Source: Streptomyces sp. NRRL S-31 (lineage in GTDB: Bacteria; Actinomycetota; Actinomycetes; Streptomycetales; Streptomycetaceae). Taken from it: DNA of 64,000 nucleotides. Of the stretch, positions 9,110 to 18,791 are shown one piece after another. The notes beneath the pieces are model-generated. The model was given only the letters and a program-made list of their open reading frames with translations, ran no database searches and was not told the origin of the DNA. Where the stretch lies: positions 32,375 through 96,374 of the forward strand of contig NZ_JOCB01000014.1 of the NCBI RefSeq assembly GCF_000718775.1, written 5' to 3'. Position 1 is the first letter of the stretch; every line of letters begins with the position of its first letter. The translations under genes were made by a program, and so were the position numbers.

Positions 9110-10873
9110 CTACTTCGGCTGCGGCTTCCTGACCTCCAGGTGCAGCTCGCGCAGACGGGACTCCTCCAGCTCGGTCGGGGCGCCCATCATCAGGTCCTGG
9201 GCGTTGCCGTTGAGCGGGAAGGAGATCGTCTCGCGGATGTTGGGCTCGTCCGCGAGGAGCATGACGATGCGGTCCACGCCCGGGGCGATGCCGCCGTGCG
9301 GCGGGGCGCCGAAGCGGAAGGCGCGCAGCATGCCCGCGAACTTCTCCTCGACGGTCTCACGGTCGTAGCCCGCGATCTCGAAGGCCTTGAGCATGATGTC
9401 CGGCTCGTGGTTCCGGATCGCGCCGGAGGACAGCTCGACGCCGTTGCAGACGATGTCGTACTGCCAGCCGAGGATGTCCAGCGGGTCCTGGGTCTCCAGG
9501 GCCTCCAGACCGCCCTGCGGCATGGAGAAGGGGTTGTGCGAGAAGTCGATCGCGCCCGTCTCCTCGTCCTTCTCGTACATCGGGAAGTCGACGATCCAGC
9601 AGAAGCGGAAGACGTCCTCCTCGAACTGGCCGGCACGCTTGGCGGCCTCGACCCGGACCGCGCCCATGACCTTGGAGACCTCGTCGAACTCGCCCGCGCC
9701 GAAGAAGACCGCGTGGCCGGGGGCGAGGGAGAGCCGCTTGGTCAGCTCGGCGACGTTCTCCTCGGTGAGGAACTTGGCGATCGGGCCGGACAGCGCGCCG
9801 TCCTCGCCGACGCGCACCCAGGCCAGGCCCTTGGCGCCCAGCGACACGGCGAAGTCGCCGAGCTGGTCGAAGAACTTGCGCGGCTGGTCCTGGACGGCCG
9901 GGACGGGCAGGGCCCGCACGTGCTTGCCGGCGAACGCCTTGAACTCCGAGCCCTCGAAGACGTCGGTGATGTCCACCAGCTCCAGCTTGGCGCGCAGGTC
10001 CGGCTTGTCGGAGCCGTACTTGAGCATCGCCTCGCGGAACGGGATCCGCGGGAAGGGGGACGTCACGTGACGGCCGTTGCCGAACTCCTCGAACAGCTCG
10101 GTCATCAGCCGCTCGATCGGCTGGAAGACGTCCTCCTGCTCGACGAAGCTCATCTCGACGTCGAGCTGGTAGAACTCGCCCGGCGAGCGGTCGGCGCGAG
10201 CGTCCTCGTCGCGGAAACAGGGCGCGATCTGGAAGTAGCGGTCGAAGCCGGAGATCATCAGCAGCTGCTTGAACTGCTGCGGGGCCTGCGGCAGCGCGTA
10301 GAACTTGCCCGGGTTCAGCCGGGAGGGGACCACGAAGTCGCGGGCGCCCTCGGGCGAGGTGGCGGAGAGGATCGGCGTCGCCATCTCGTTGAAGCCCAGC
10401 GCCGTCATCTTGTGCCGGATCGCCGAGATGACCGCCGTACGCAGCATGATGTTGCGGTGCATGCGCTCGCGGCGCAGGTCCAGGAAGCGGTACTCCAGGC
10501 GCCGCTCCTCGTTGACCCCGTCCTCGGTGTTGATGGTGAAGGGCAGGGGCTGGGCCGCGCCGAGCAGCTCCACCTCGCCGACCTCGACCTCGATCTCACC
10601 GGTCGGCAGGTCGGGATTCACGTTCTCGGTTCCACGTGAAACAACGCGGCCGTCGACGCGGACCGTGGACTCCTTGGAGATCTTGTCCAGGGCCTCGTAC
10701 GCGGGGGTGCCGGGGCGGGCGACCAGCTGGGTGATGCCGTAGTGGTCGCGCAGATCGATGAAGAGGATGCCGCCCAGGTCGCGCCTGTTGTGCAGCCAGC
10801 CACTCAGCCGGACGTCGGCGCCGACGTCAGAGGCGCGGAGCTGGCCGCAGGTGTGGGACCTGTACCGATGCAT
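9110..10873 (-). CDS. aspS: Aspartyl-tRNA synthetase
   Basis: 587 residues, class II synthetase that charges tRNA-Asp (and possibly tRNA-Asn in organisms using the amidotransferase route). An N-terminal OB-fold anticodon-binding domain (about residues 1-105) carries the RRDLGG segment. The class II core has motif 2 around FRDEDAR and motif 3 around GGIAPGVDR near the C terminus, separated by the bacterial-type insertion domain. The start is ATG at 10873. A parS-like sequence lies inside the gene at 10629-10642. It is divergent from the PP2C signalling gene. Confidence 0.97.
   Translation of the reverse strand: MHRYRSHTCGQLRASDVGADVRLSGWLHNRRDLGGILFIDLRDHYGITQLVARPGTPAYEALDKISKESTVRVDGRVVSRGTENVNPDLPTGEIEVEVGEVELLGAAQPLPFTINTEDGVNEERRLEYRFLDLRRERMHRNIMLRTAVISAIRHKMTALGFNEMATPILSATSPEGARDFVVPSRLNPGKFYALPQAPQQFKQLLMISGFDRYFQIAPCFRDEDARADRSPGEFYQLDVEMSFVEQEDVFQPIERLMTELFEEFGNGRHVTSPFPRIPFREAMLKYGSDKPDLRAKLELVDITDVFEGSEFKAFAGKHVRALPVPAVQDQPRKFFDQLGDFAVSLGAKGLAWVRVGEDGALSGPIAKFLTEENVAELTKRLSLAPGHAVFFGAGEFDEVSKVMGAVRVEAAKRAGQFEEDVFRFCWIVDFPMYEKDEETGAIDFSHNPFSMPQGGLEALETQDPLDILGWQYDIVCNGVELSSGAIRNHEPDIMLKAFEIAGYDRETVEEKFAGMLRAFRFGAPPHGGIAPGVDRIVMLLADEPNIRETISFPLNGNAQDLMMGAPTELEESRLRELHLEVRKPQPK
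10629..10642. other. parS-like ParB binding site inside aspS
   Basis: GTTCCACGTGAAAC differs at one base from the Streptomyces parS consensus GTTTCACGTGAAAC. Degenerate single-mismatch sites are known to belong to the ParB set around oriC in Streptomyces. ParB binding here is inferred. Confidence 0.7.
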
Positions 10874-11046
10874 CGTCGTTCATCGTCCTTCGTTCGGGAG
10901 TTGCCGGAGGTGCTCTCCCCCGGCGGGAACGGGCGCGGGGCCCGGACCCATCAAGGGTACCGGGCACCCCAAGATCGGATCCCCCTCGTTGCCGTCCGCC
11001 GCGGCCAGGGTGGCAGCCTGCGGCCACATCTTCCTAAAGTGGGGCA

Positions 11047-13209
11047 ATGCGCACAGGGGAGCCTCTGCCGTCCGTCGGGGACGTCCTCGCCGCCCTCGCC
11101 ACCGGGTTGTGGCACTGGGACACGGCCACCGGGCTGGTCACCGTGGACGCGGAGGCGGCGCGGCTGCTCGGGCTGCCCGCGGAGCCGGCCACCCTCACCG
11201 AGGCCCAGGCCCGGGCCCGGCTGCACCCGGTCGACTGGAACGAGATCACCGGTGTGGTCCGGCTGGCGGTCGCCGAGGGCACCCTCGCCGAGGTCCGCAT
11301 CCGGATCATGGACGGGGACGGCAGCATCCTGCGGGTCGTCCGCAGCCGGTCGAAGCCGTCCTTCGACCCCGAACGACGTGCCTACGAGCTGATCGGCACC
11401 CTCCAGGAGGTGACCGAGCCGGCCCCGGGCACCGCCGTCGGCCGCAGCACGGTCACCGGCGACTGGCGACGCTCCCGGGAGGCGTTCCTGCTGGACGCGG
11501 GCCGGGCGCTGGCGGAGGCGCGGTCCACGGCCGAGGTGCTGCGGGTGGCGGGCGGCCTGTCGATGCCGGGGTTCTCCCCGGACGGACTCGTGGTGTTCGG
11601 GGTGGAGGGCGACCGGCTGACGATCACCGGCCAGCACGGCCACCAGGCCGCCGACATGAGCCCCTTCTCCCACATGCCGCTGGACACCGACTACCCCGCC
11701 GCCCAGGTCGTCCGCACCGGGCAGGCCGTCTACCTGTCCTCCCCGGAGGAGTACCGGGCCCGCTACCCGGCCACCTGGCCGCTCGCCCAGGTCTTCGGCC
11801 GCCGTTCGTGGGCGTTCCTCCCGCTGACGGTCGCCGGGCGCACCATGGGTGCCTGGATGGCCGCGTTCACCTATCCGGTGGCGTTCACCCCGGACGAGCG
11901 CGCGGTGCTGACCACGGTCGCCCGGATGCTCGCCCAGGCGCTGTCCCGGGCCGGCGCCGCCGAGACCGAGCGGGAGCTGGCGGAGGGCCTCCAGCGCACC
12001 ATGCTGCCGTCGCTGGGCCCGGAGGTGCCGGGGCTGCGGGTGGCCGCCCGGTACATCCCGACCGGCGGCGGACTCCAGGTCGGCGGCGACTGGTACGACA
12101 TGATCCCGCTGCCCTCCGGCCGGTTCGCGCTGGTCATCGGGGACGTCCAGGGCCATGACGTCCGCGCGGCCGGGCTCATGGGCCAGCTGCGGATCGCCCT
12201 GCGCGCGTACGCCGCCGAGGGACACCGGCCGGACGCCGTCCTCTCCCGCGCCTCCCGCTTCCTGCACGGCGTCGCACCCGCCGCCGACGACGCCCTGGCC
12301 GACCCGCGCTTCGCGACCTGCCTCTACGTGGAGGCCGACCCGGCGACCGGCGCGCTGGAGATCGCCCGCGCCGGGCACCCGGACCCGGTGATCCGGATGG
12401 CGGACGGCACGGTGATGCTGCGGCCGACGGCGGGCGGGCTGCCGCTGGGCATCGATCCGGACGCCGACTACCCGACGACCCGGTTCACCCTCGAACCCGA
12501 CGAGACGCTGATGCTGTGCACCGACGGCCTGATCGAGACCGGCGGGCACGACATGGAGAGCGGCTGGCGCCGGCTGCGCGCGGTCCTGGAGACCCACGGG
12601 GAAGACGGCGGGGGCGACCTGGAGTCACTGGCCGACGCCCTGGTGCAGGCGGTGCACGGGCCGTCCTCGCACCACACCACCGGTCCGCTGACCGACCGCC
12701 GCGAGGACGACATCGCGCTGCTGCTGCTCTGCCGTCCGGGCGACGGCTCCGGGTGCGGCGACACCACCGTCACGGCACGGCGCACGGTGCGGCGCACCCT
12801 GCTGTCGGTGGGGCAGGACGAGCCGGACCGCATCGCCGAGGCCCGCCAGTACCTGCGCGAGCTGCTGCACGACTGGAGCTCGGCCGAGCAGGTCGACTCG
12901 GCGGTGCTGCTGGTCTCGGAGATGGTCACCAACGTCCTGGTGCACACCGACGCCGACGCGCTGCTGCTGGCCGAGGTCTGCGACGACGGGTCCGGGCGGC
13001 GGCTGCGGGTGGAGGTCTTCGACACCGGCGACGACCTCCCGCACCGGCGCCGCCCCGGCGAACTGGCCTCCTCGGGCCGCGGTCTGATGCTGATCGAGCT
13101 CCTCGCGGACGCCTGGGGCGTGGACCCGCGGGGCGAGGGCAAGTGCATCTGGTTCGAACTCCGCGAACCGGCGGGGACACCGCTCGGGACACCGGAAGGG
13201 GCGCCCTGA
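11047..13209 (+). CDS. PAS/GAF-PP2C (SpoIIE-type) phosphatase with C-terminal anti-sigma-like ATPase domain
   Basis: 720 residues. An N-terminal PAS-like domain (about 5-120) begins with the W-H-W-D pattern, followed by a GAF domain (about 145-305). A SpoIIE-type PP2C phosphatase (about 315-560) carries metal-binding aspartates in GGDWYD and GDVQGHD. A HATPase_c domain of the RsbW/anti-sigma type (about 580-710) carries the N-box segment EMVTNVLVHT. Such proteins both dephosphorylate anti-sigma-factor antagonists and can bind sigma factors or antagonists. No membrane helices are seen. No sigma or antagonist gene is adjacent, so partners are encoded elsewhere. Confidence 0.9.
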   Translation: MRTGEPLPSVGDVLAALATGLWHWDTATGLVTVDAEAARLLGLPAEPATLTEAQARARLHPVDWNEITGVVRLAVAEGTLAEVRIRIMDGDGSILRVVRSRSKPSFDPERRAYELIGTLQEVTEPAPGTAVGRSTVTGDWRRSREAFLLDAGRALAEARSTAEVLRVAGGLSMPGFSPDGLVVFGVEGDRLTITGQHGHQAADMSPFSHMPLDTDYPAAQVVRTGQAVYLSSPEEYRARYPATWPLAQVFGRRSWAFLPLTVAGRTMGAWMAAFTYPVAFTPDERAVLTTVARMLAQALSRAGAAETERELAEGLQRTMLPSLGPEVPGLRVAARYIPTGGGLQVGGDWYDMIPLPSGRFALVIGDVQGHDVRAAGLMGQLRIALRAYAAEGHRPDAVLSRASRFLHGVAPAADDALADPRFATCLYVEADPATGALEIARAGHPDPVIRMADGTVMLRPTAGGLPLGIDPDADYPTTRFTLEPDETLMLCTDGLIETGGHDMESGWRRLRAVLETHGEDGGGDLESLADALVQAVHGPSSHHTTGPLTDRREDDIALLLLCRPGDGSGCGDTTVTARRTVRRTLLSVGQDEPDRIAEARQYLRELLHDWSSAEQVDSAVLLVSEMVTNVLVHTDADALLLAEVCDDGSGRRLRVEVFDTGDDLPHRRRPGELASSGRGLMLIELLADAWGVDPRGEGKCIWFELREPAGTPLGTPEGAP

Positions 13210-13219
13210 GACCCGGGAG

Positions 13220-13282
13220 CGGCGCGTCAGGTGCCGCCCGGAGTACCGGCGTACCGGGAACGGCGCGTCAGGTGCCGCCCGG
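13220..13282. repeat. 22-bp direct repeat duplicating a gene 3' end
   Basis: CGGCGCGTCAGGTGCCGCCCGG occurs at 13220-13241 and 13261-13282, 41 bp apart. The second copy contains the stop codon and last codons of the AI-2E-type gene. The first copy therefore looks like a duplicated stop region, now in the spacer before the convergent phosphatase gene. Confidence 0.7.
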
Positions 13283-14344
13283 TGTGCCGCGGGCGGCGCC
13301 GTCGGACGGCCCGGCCGGGCCCGCGCCGCGGTCGCGCAGCTCCGCGCCGACACCGAAGGCCGCCGCGGTCAGCGGGACCGCGAGGAGCATGCCGAGGATG
13401 CCCGCGACGGAGGCGCCCGCGGTGATCGCCACCATCACCACCGCCGGGTGCATCTGCACGGTCCGGCTCTGGATCACCGGTTGCAGCACATGCCCCTCCA
13501 GCACCTGCACCGCGAGCACCACCCCGAGCACCCACAGCGCGATCACGAAACCCCGGTCGGCGAGGGCCACCAGCACGGCCACCGCGCCGGAGAGGAACGC
13601 GCCCAGGTAGGGGATGTAGGCACCCACGAAGACGAGCGCGCCCAGCCCGAGCGCGCCGGGCACCCGCAGGATCAGCAGGCCGACGGTGATGCACAGGGCG
13701 TCGATCAGCGCGATGAAGGTCGTCCCGCGCATGAACCCCTCCACCGCGGCGAAGGCCCGCCGGGCGACGGCCTCCAGGGTGTCGGCGGTGCCCCCGGGCG
13801 CGAGGGCGCGCAGGGCCGCCACCGCCCGGTGGGAGTCACGCAGGAAGAAGAAGACGAGCAGCAGCGCGAGCACGGCCATGGCGATGCTCTCGGCGACCAC
13901 GCTGACACCGCTGATGACGTTGGAGGCGGCCGTCCCGCCGAACTCCCCCAGCAGCCGGCGCGCGTTGCCGGCGAGGTCGTCCAGCCCGGTGCCGACGGAC
14001 CCGAAGTGCCGCGAGACCCCCTTGGCGGCGTTCCGCAGCGAGTCGAGGATCTGCGCGCCGCTGTCGACCAGCGCGGCGACGACGATGTACACGGCACCGC
14101 CGACGACGGCCACCACGGCGACACAGGTGAGCCCGGCCGCCACCGACGGCCGCACCCCGGCCCGCACCAGCTTCCGGTACAGCGGGCCGAGCAGCGCGGT
14201 GCCGAGCAGGGCCAGCAGCACCGGCGTGACGGCCGTACGCAGTTCCCCGCACAGCCGTACCCCGATCCAGCCCACCCCGGCGACCAGCAGCAGCACGGCG
14301 CACCAGGCGGCGAGCCGGCGGACGGGATCGGGCAGCAGACGCAC
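13268..14344 (-). CDS. AI-2E transporter family (PerM/YdiK-like) membrane protein
   Basis: 358 residues with the family layout: about three helices at the N terminus (residues 10-90), a soluble stretch (95-150), then a helix-rich C-terminal block including the PYLGAFLSG signature around residue 245-255. Members export varied solutes; the AI-2 name does not prove that substrate. The start is GTG at 14344. It is divergent from a GNAT gene across a spacer almost filled by a large hairpin. Confidence 0.85.
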   Translation of the reverse strand: MRLLPDPVRRLAAWCAVLLLVAGVGWIGVRLCGELRTAVTPVLLALLGTALLGPLYRKLVRAGVRPSVAAGLTCVAVVAVVGGAVYIVVAALVDSGAQILDSLRNAAKGVSRHFGSVGTGLDDLAGNARRLLGEFGGTAASNVISGVSVVAESIAMAVLALLLVFFFLRDSHRAVAALRALAPGGTADTLEAVARRAFAAVEGFMRGTTFIALIDALCITVGLLILRVPGALGLGALVFVGAYIPYLGAFLSGAVAVLVALADRGFVIALWVLGVVLAVQVLEGHVLQPVIQSRTVQMHPAVVMVAITAGASVAGILGMLLAVPLTAAAFGVGAELRDRGAGPAGPSDGAARGTPGGT

Positions 14345-14360
14345 GGCCCAAGCCGATCAC

Positions 14361-14438
14361 GCCCGCCGCCGGCTGTCCCCTGGTGCGCGGCCGGACGGGG
14401 GGATCCGGCCGCGCGCCGCGGGACAGCCGGCGGCGGGC
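14361..14438. repeat. Large nested inverted repeat in a divergent promoter region
   Basis: A perfect 19-bp inverted repeat (14361-14379 with 14420-14438) encloses a second perfect 11-bp inverted repeat (GCGCGGCCGGA at 14385-14395 with 14404-14414). Together they occupy 78 of the 107 bp between the divergent AI-2E-type and GNAT starts. Since neither gene ends here, it is not an ordinary terminator between convergent genes. Confidence 0.85.
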
Positions 14439-14451
14439 GTACGGTCGGCGC

Positions 14452-15033
14452 ATGGAGCGAACCGCACGGGAAACGACGGCCGCCGACGGGCCGCGGACGA
14501 TCGTCCTCCGCCCGGCACGGCCCGGGGACGCCGAGGCCATCGCCGCGCTCGACGGATCGTTCACGACCGACACGGTCTTCGAGGTGACCGCGACGGACCA
14601 CGGTTTCGGCCTCCGCGAGGTCCCGGTACGGCCGCCCCTGCGCAAGGTCTTCCCCGACGAGGACGCCGGACCCGACACGGACGCCGGTGACCCGGACCGC
14701 CGTACGGTGGTCGCCCTCGACGGGAACGAGCTGTGCGGGTTCGTGACGGCGTCCTTCGCCCCGTGGAACGAACGCGTGACCGTCCACGACATCGAGGTCG
14801 CCCCGGCCCGGCGGGGCAGGGGGGTGGGCCGGGCGCTGATGGGGCACGTCGTCGCCTTCGCGCGCGAGCGCGGGGCGGCGCACGTCTGGCTGGAGGTGAG
14901 CAACGTCAACGCACCCGCCATCCACGCCTACCACCGCATGGGCTTCGCCTTCTGCGGCCTGGACACCTCGCTCTACGCCGGTACCGGGTCGGCCGGCGAA
15001 CAGGCCCTCTTCATGGCCCGGCCGGTGCGCTGA
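14452..15033 (+). CDS. GNAT-family N-acetyltransferase
   Basis: 193 residues. The acetyl-CoA binding signature appears as R-R-G-R-G-V-G-R-A-L in the middle of the protein, with the downstream N-x-x-A-x-x-x-Y-x-x-x-G-F pattern near residue 160. This is the standard GNAT fold of soluble acyltransferases. ATG 14452 was chosen because a longer frame would extend into the hairpin. The acceptor substrate is unknown. Convergent with the pirin gene. Confidence 0.85.
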   Translation: MERTARETTAADGPRTIVLRPARPGDAEAIAALDGSFTTDTVFEVTATDHGFGLREVPVRPPLRKVFPDEDAGPDTDAGDPDRRTVVALDGNELCGFVTASFAPWNERVTVHDIEVAPARRGRGVGRALMGHVVAFARERGAAHVWLEVSNVNAPAIHAYHRMGFAFCGLDTSLYAGTGSAGEQALFMARPVR

Positions 15034-15052
15034 CCGGCCGGGCCCCGAAGGG

Positions 15053-16024
15053 TCAGATGCCGCCTTCCGTCATCCCGTGCACCGCCGGGATCGTGCCGAG
15101 CCGGCCCTTCTGGAAGTCCTCGAAGGCCTGCTGGAGCTCCTCGCGGGTGTTCATCACGAACGGGCCGTAGTGGGCCATCGGCTCACGGATCGGCTGCCCG
15201 CCGAGGAGCACGACCTCCAGGTCCGGGGTGTTCGAGTCTTGCTTCTCGTCCGCGCGGACGGTCAGCGAGGACCCGGCGCCGAACACCGCCGTCTGGCCCT
15301 TGTGGACCGGGCGGCGCTGGGTGCCGACGCTGCCGCGGCCCGCGAGGACGTACGCCAGGCCGTTGAAGTCCTCCCGCCACGGCAGGGTGACCTCCGCGCC
15401 CGGGGCGAGGGTCGCGTGGATCATGGTGATCGGCGTGTGCGTGATACCGGGGCCCTGGTGGCCGTCCAGCTCGCCGGCGATGACGCGCAGCAGCGCGCCG
15501 CCGTCGGGGGAGGTGAGCAGCTGGACGTTGCCGCCGCGGATGTCCTGGTAGCGCGGTGCCATCATCTTGTCCTTGGCGGGGAGGTTCACCCACAGCTGGA
15601 GGCCGTGGAAGAGACCGCCGGACATGACGAGGGACTCCGGCGGGGCCTCGATGTGCAGCAGGCCCGAACCGGCCGTCATCCACTGGGTGTCGCCGTTGGT
15701 GATGGTGCCGCCGCCACCCTGGGAGTCCTGGTGGTCGAAGATCCCGTCGATGATGTAGGTGACGGTCTCGAAGCCGCGGTGCGGGTGCCAGGGGGTGCCC
15801 TTGGGCTCGCCCGGCGCGTACTCCACCTCACCCATCTGGTCCATCATGATGAACGGGTCGAGGTGGCGGTAGTTGATCCCCGCGAACGCCCGGCGCACCG
15901 GGAAGCCCTCGCCCTCGAAACCGCTGGGAGCGGTCGTGACGGTGAGCACGGGGCGGGCCACGGCGTCGGCGGGAGCGGTCACACGGGGCAGCGTCAACGG
16001 GTTCTCGACGGTCACTGCGGGCAT
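15053..16024 (-). CDS. Pirin family protein
   Basis: 323 residues with two cupin-like domains. The N-terminal half carries the metal-binding pattern W-H-P-H-R-G-F-E-T-V and the QWMTAGSG strand typical of pirins. Some pirins are quercetin dioxygenases and others act as regulators; sequence alone does not choose. The start is ATG at 16024 with an AAGGAGG-like ribosome site upstream. Single gene, with the SseB-like gene upstream on the same strand. Confidence 0.9.
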   Translation of the reverse strand: MPAVTVENPLTLPRVTAPADAVARPVLTVTTAPSGFEGEGFPVRRAFAGINYRHLDPFIMMDQMGEVEYAPGEPKGTPWHPHRGFETVTYIIDGIFDHQDSQGGGGTITNGDTQWMTAGSGLLHIEAPPESLVMSGGLFHGLQLWVNLPAKDKMMAPRYQDIRGGNVQLLTSPDGGALLRVIAGELDGHQGPGITHTPITMIHATLAPGAEVTLPWREDFNGLAYVLAGRGSVGTQRRPVHKGQTAVFGAGSSLTVRADEKQDSNTPDLEVVLLGGQPIREPMAHYGPFVMNTREELQQAFEDFQKGRLGTIPAVHGMTEGGI

Positions 16025-16135
16025 GGTGGGTACCTCCTTGGTACGCCCACTTTAGTTGAGCGTTGAACTTTCTGCCACCCCTAACGGAGCGGGCCCGGAG
16101 GAAATTCCCCCGGGCCCGTACGGTGCGCGCACGAC

Positions 16136-16612
16136 TCAGCCGCCGCCGTACATCCGGCGCATCGCGAAGTCGACCATCTGCTCGACCGCCTTCGCGTCGA
16201 ACACCATCCGGTGCTCGCCCTCCATGTCCAGGACGAAGCCGTAGCCGGTCGGCAGCAGGTCGATCACCTCCGCACCGGTGATGACGAAGTACTTGGACTC
16301 CTTGCCCGCGTACCGGCGCAGCTCCTTGAGCGAGGTGAACATCGGGATCACCGGCTGCTGGGTGTTGTGCAGGGCGAGGAAGCCGGGCGTGTCGCCGCGC
16401 GGGCAGTACACCTTCGAGGTGGCGAAGATCTGCTGGAAGTCCTCGGCGGCCATCTGGCCGGTGGTGAAGGCGCGCACCGCGTCCGCGAGGGACGGCGGGG
16501 ACGGCTCCGGATAGAGCGGCGCCTGCTGGCCGTACCCGGCACCGCCCGGCATCTGCTGCTGCGACGAGGCGTACTGCTGCTGGGCGCCCACGTTCTGGTC
16601 GTAGCCGTACAT
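16136..16612 (-). CDS. SseB-like domain protein
   Basis: 158 residues. The N-terminal 45 residues are a Gln/Tyr/Gly/Pro-rich disordered segment. The rest matches the SseB N-terminal-domain fold, with the segment F-x-A-L-H-N and a Y-F-V-I-T-G strand. Proteins of this type are widespread in actinobacteria and are of unknown function. The start is ATG at 16612. Divergent from the acyl-CoA dehydrogenase gene. Confidence 0.75.
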   Translation of the reverse strand: MYGYDQNVGAQQQYASSQQQMPGGAGYGQQAPLYPEPSPPSLADAVRAFTTGQMAAEDFQQIFATSKVYCPRGDTPGFLALHNTQQPVIPMFTSLKELRRYAGKESKYFVITGAEVIDLLPTGYGFVLDMEGEHRMVFDAKAVEQMVDFAMRRMYGGG

Positions 16613-16760
16613 GGGCGCAAGCGTACCGAGCGCGGGGGGCCCGGGCGGGGGGCCGGAGACATTCGCGCGGTGTCCGCCCGGTGTTCCGGAAGGCGGGCCG
16701 GCCGGTGGGCGCGGCGGAGTAGACCCTTCTCACACTTGGACCGACGGGGGTTGCTTCTTA

Positions 16761-16774
16761 TTACCGACGGGTAG
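16761..16774. promoter_or_regulatory. Candidate operator before the acyl-CoA dehydrogenase gene
   Basis: TTACCGACGGGTAG contains the inverted repeat TACC-GACG-GGTA inside an AT-richer patch 80 bp before the dehydrogenase start. It resembles fatty-acid regulator sites in form only; the binding protein is unknown. Confidence 0.4.
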
Positions 16775-16854
16775 CATCATCGTAGCCACTTGTTGGTACG
16801 TGAAGCAGTTGCGAGGAGCCAGTGCCTCGCCGATCCCTCAACGGAGCCGTCGCC

Positions 16855-18681
16855 ATGGGGCACTACAAGTCGAATCTGCGCGACATCGAGTTCAACCTCT
16901 TCGAAGTACTCGGGCGCGACAAGGTGTACGGCACCGGCCCGTTCGAGGAGATGGACGTCGACACCGCCAAGAGCGTCCTGGAGGAGCTGACCCGCCTCTC
17001 CGAGAACGAGCTGGCCGAGTCCTTCGCCGACGCCGACCGCAACCCGCCCGTCTTCGACCCCGCGACCAACACCGCGCCGGTCCCGGCGTCCTTCAAGAAG
17101 AGCTACCAGGCCTTCATGGACTCCGAGTACTGGCGGCTCGGCCTGCCCGAGGAGATCGGCGGCACCACCTCGCCCCGCTCCCTGATCTGGGCCTACGCCG
17201 AGCTGATCCTGGGCGCCAACCCGGCCGTGTGGATGTACTCCTCCGGCCCCGCGTTCGCCGGCATCCTCTTCGAGGAGGGCAACGAGGTCCAGAAGCACAT
17301 CGCCAAGATCGCCACCGAGAAGCAGTGGGGCTCCACCATGGTCCTCACCGAGCCCGACGCGGGCTCGGACGTGGGCGCCGGCCGCACGAAGGCGGTCCGG
17401 CAGGAGGACGGCTCCTGGCACATCGAGGGCGTGAAGCGCTTCATCACCTCCGGTGAGCACGACATGTCCGAGAACATCCTCCACTACGTGCTCGCGCGCC
17501 CCGAGGGCGCCGGCCCCGGCACCAAGGGCCTGTCCCTCTTCCTCGTCCCGAAGTACCTCTTCGACTTCGAGACCGGCGAGCTGGGCGAGCGCAACGGCGC
17601 CTACGCCACCAACGTCGAGCACAAGATGGGCCTGAAGGCCTCCAACACGTGCGAGATGACCTTCGGCGACAAGCACCCCGCCAAGGGCTGGCTGATCGGC
17701 GACAAGCACGACGGCATCCGCCAGATGTTCCGCATCATCGAGTTCGCCCGCATGATGGTCGGCACGAAGGCGATCTCCACGCTCTCCACCGGCTACCTGA
17801 ACGCGCTGGAGTACGCCAAGGAGCGCGTCCAGGGCCCGGACCTGGCCAACTTCATGGACAAGTCCGCGCCCAAGGTCACCATCACCCACCACCCCGACGT
17901 GCGCCGCTCGCTGATCACGCAGAAGGCGTACGCGGAGGGCATGCGCGCCCTGGTGCTCTACACCGCCTCGGTGCAGGACGCCATCCAGATCAAGGAGACG
18001 AACGGCGAGGACGCCTCCGCCGAGCACGCCCTGAACGACCTGCTGCTGCCGATCGTCAAGGGCTACGGCTCCGAGAAGGGCTACGAGCAGCTCGCCCAGT
18101 CGCTCCAGACCTTCGGCGGCTCCGGCTTCCTCCAGGAGTACCCGATCGAGCAGTACATCCGGGACTCCAAGATCGACACCCTGTACGAGGGCACCACCGC
18201 GATCCAGGGCCAGGACTTCTTCTTCCGGAAGATCGTCCGCAACCAGGGCGCCGCGCTGAACTCCCTCGCCGAGGACATCAAGAAGTTCCTCGCCCTCGGC
18301 ACCGGCGGCGAGGAGCTGGCCGCCGCCCGCGAGCACCTGGCCAAGGCCGCCGTGGAGCTGGAGGCGATCGTCGGCGTGATGCTCACCGACCTCGCCGCCA
18401 CCGAGCAGGACACCAAGAACATCTACAAGGTCGGTCTCAACACCACCCGCCTGCTCCTGGCCTCCGGTGACGTGGTCGTCGGCTACCTGCTCCTCAAGGG
18501 CGCCGCCGTCGCCGCCGAGAAGCTCGCCACGGCCTCGGCCAAGGACAAGGCCTTCTACACCGGCAAGATAGCCGCGGCGAAGTTCTTCGCGGCGAACGTC
18601 CTGCCGGGCGTCACCCTCGCCCGCAAGGTCGCGGGCAACGTCGAGCTCGACCTGATGGAGCTGGACGAGGCCGCGTTCTAG
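16855..18681 (+). CDS. Acyl-CoA dehydrogenase with long C-terminal domain
   Basis: 608 residues from ATG 16855; an alternative GTG at 16822 would add 11 residues, but its ribosome site is only 3 bases away. The sequence has the flavoprotein dehydrogenase layout, with substrate/FAD segments around [15 protein letters not shown] and the C-terminal LQTFGGSGF. It is longer than classic members (about 380 residues) because of the extra C-terminal helical domain found in the 600-residue class. Role: first oxidation step of beta-oxidation, probably of longer chains. It is monocistronic, with a strong terminator 54 bp after the stop. Confidence 0.92.
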   Translation: MGHYKSNLRDIEFNLFEVLGRDKVYGTGPFEEMDVDTAKSVLEELTRLSENELAESFADADRNPPVFDPATNTAPVPASFKKSYQAFMDSEYWRLGLPEEIGGTTSPRSLIWAYAELILGANPAVWMYSSGPAFAGILFEEGNEVQKHIAKIATEKQWGSTMVLTEPDAGSDVGAGRTKAVRQEDGSWHIEGVKRFITSGEHDMSENILHYVLARPEGAGPGTKGLSLFLVPKYLFDFETGELGERNGAYATNVEHKMGLKASNTCEMTFGDKHPAKGWLIGDKHDGIRQMFRIIEFARMMVGTKAISTLSTGYLNALEYAKERVQGPDLANFMDKSAPKVTITHHPDVRRSLITQKAYAEGMRALVLYTASVQDAIQIKETNGEDASAEHALNDLLLPIVKGYGSEKGYEQLAQSLQTFGGSGFLQEYPIEQYIRDSKIDTLYEGTTAIQGQDFFFRKIVRNQGAALNSLAEDIKKFLALGTGGEELAAAREHLAKAAVELEAIVGVMLTDLAATEQDTKNIYKVGLNTTRLLLASGDVVVGYLLLKGAAVAAEKLATASAKDKAFYTGKIAAAKFFAANVLPGVTLARKVAGNVELDLMELDEAAF

Positions 18682-18734
18682 AACGCCCCCGCCCTGGACG
18701 CTCCGGACATCCCGGACGTCTCCGTCGATTCCTC

Positions 18735-18772
18735 GCACGGGCCCGCTCTCTTTCCGGAGAGCGGGCCCGTGC
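18735..18772 (+). terminator. Strong hairpin terminator of the acyl-CoA dehydrogenase gene
   Basis: GCACGGGCCCGCTCTC (18735-18750) and its exact complement (18757-18772) form a 16-bp stem with a TTTCCG loop. The M18 aminopeptidase gene begins 20 bp later. Confidence 0.9.
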
Positions 18773-18791
18773 ACGTCGTTAAGGTGAATCC

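Noticed and set aside
10061..10072. CGTCACGTGACG palindrome inside aspS as another parS site
   Set aside because: It shares only the TCACGTGA core with parS; the flanking bases differ at four or more positions, so ParB binding is unlikely.
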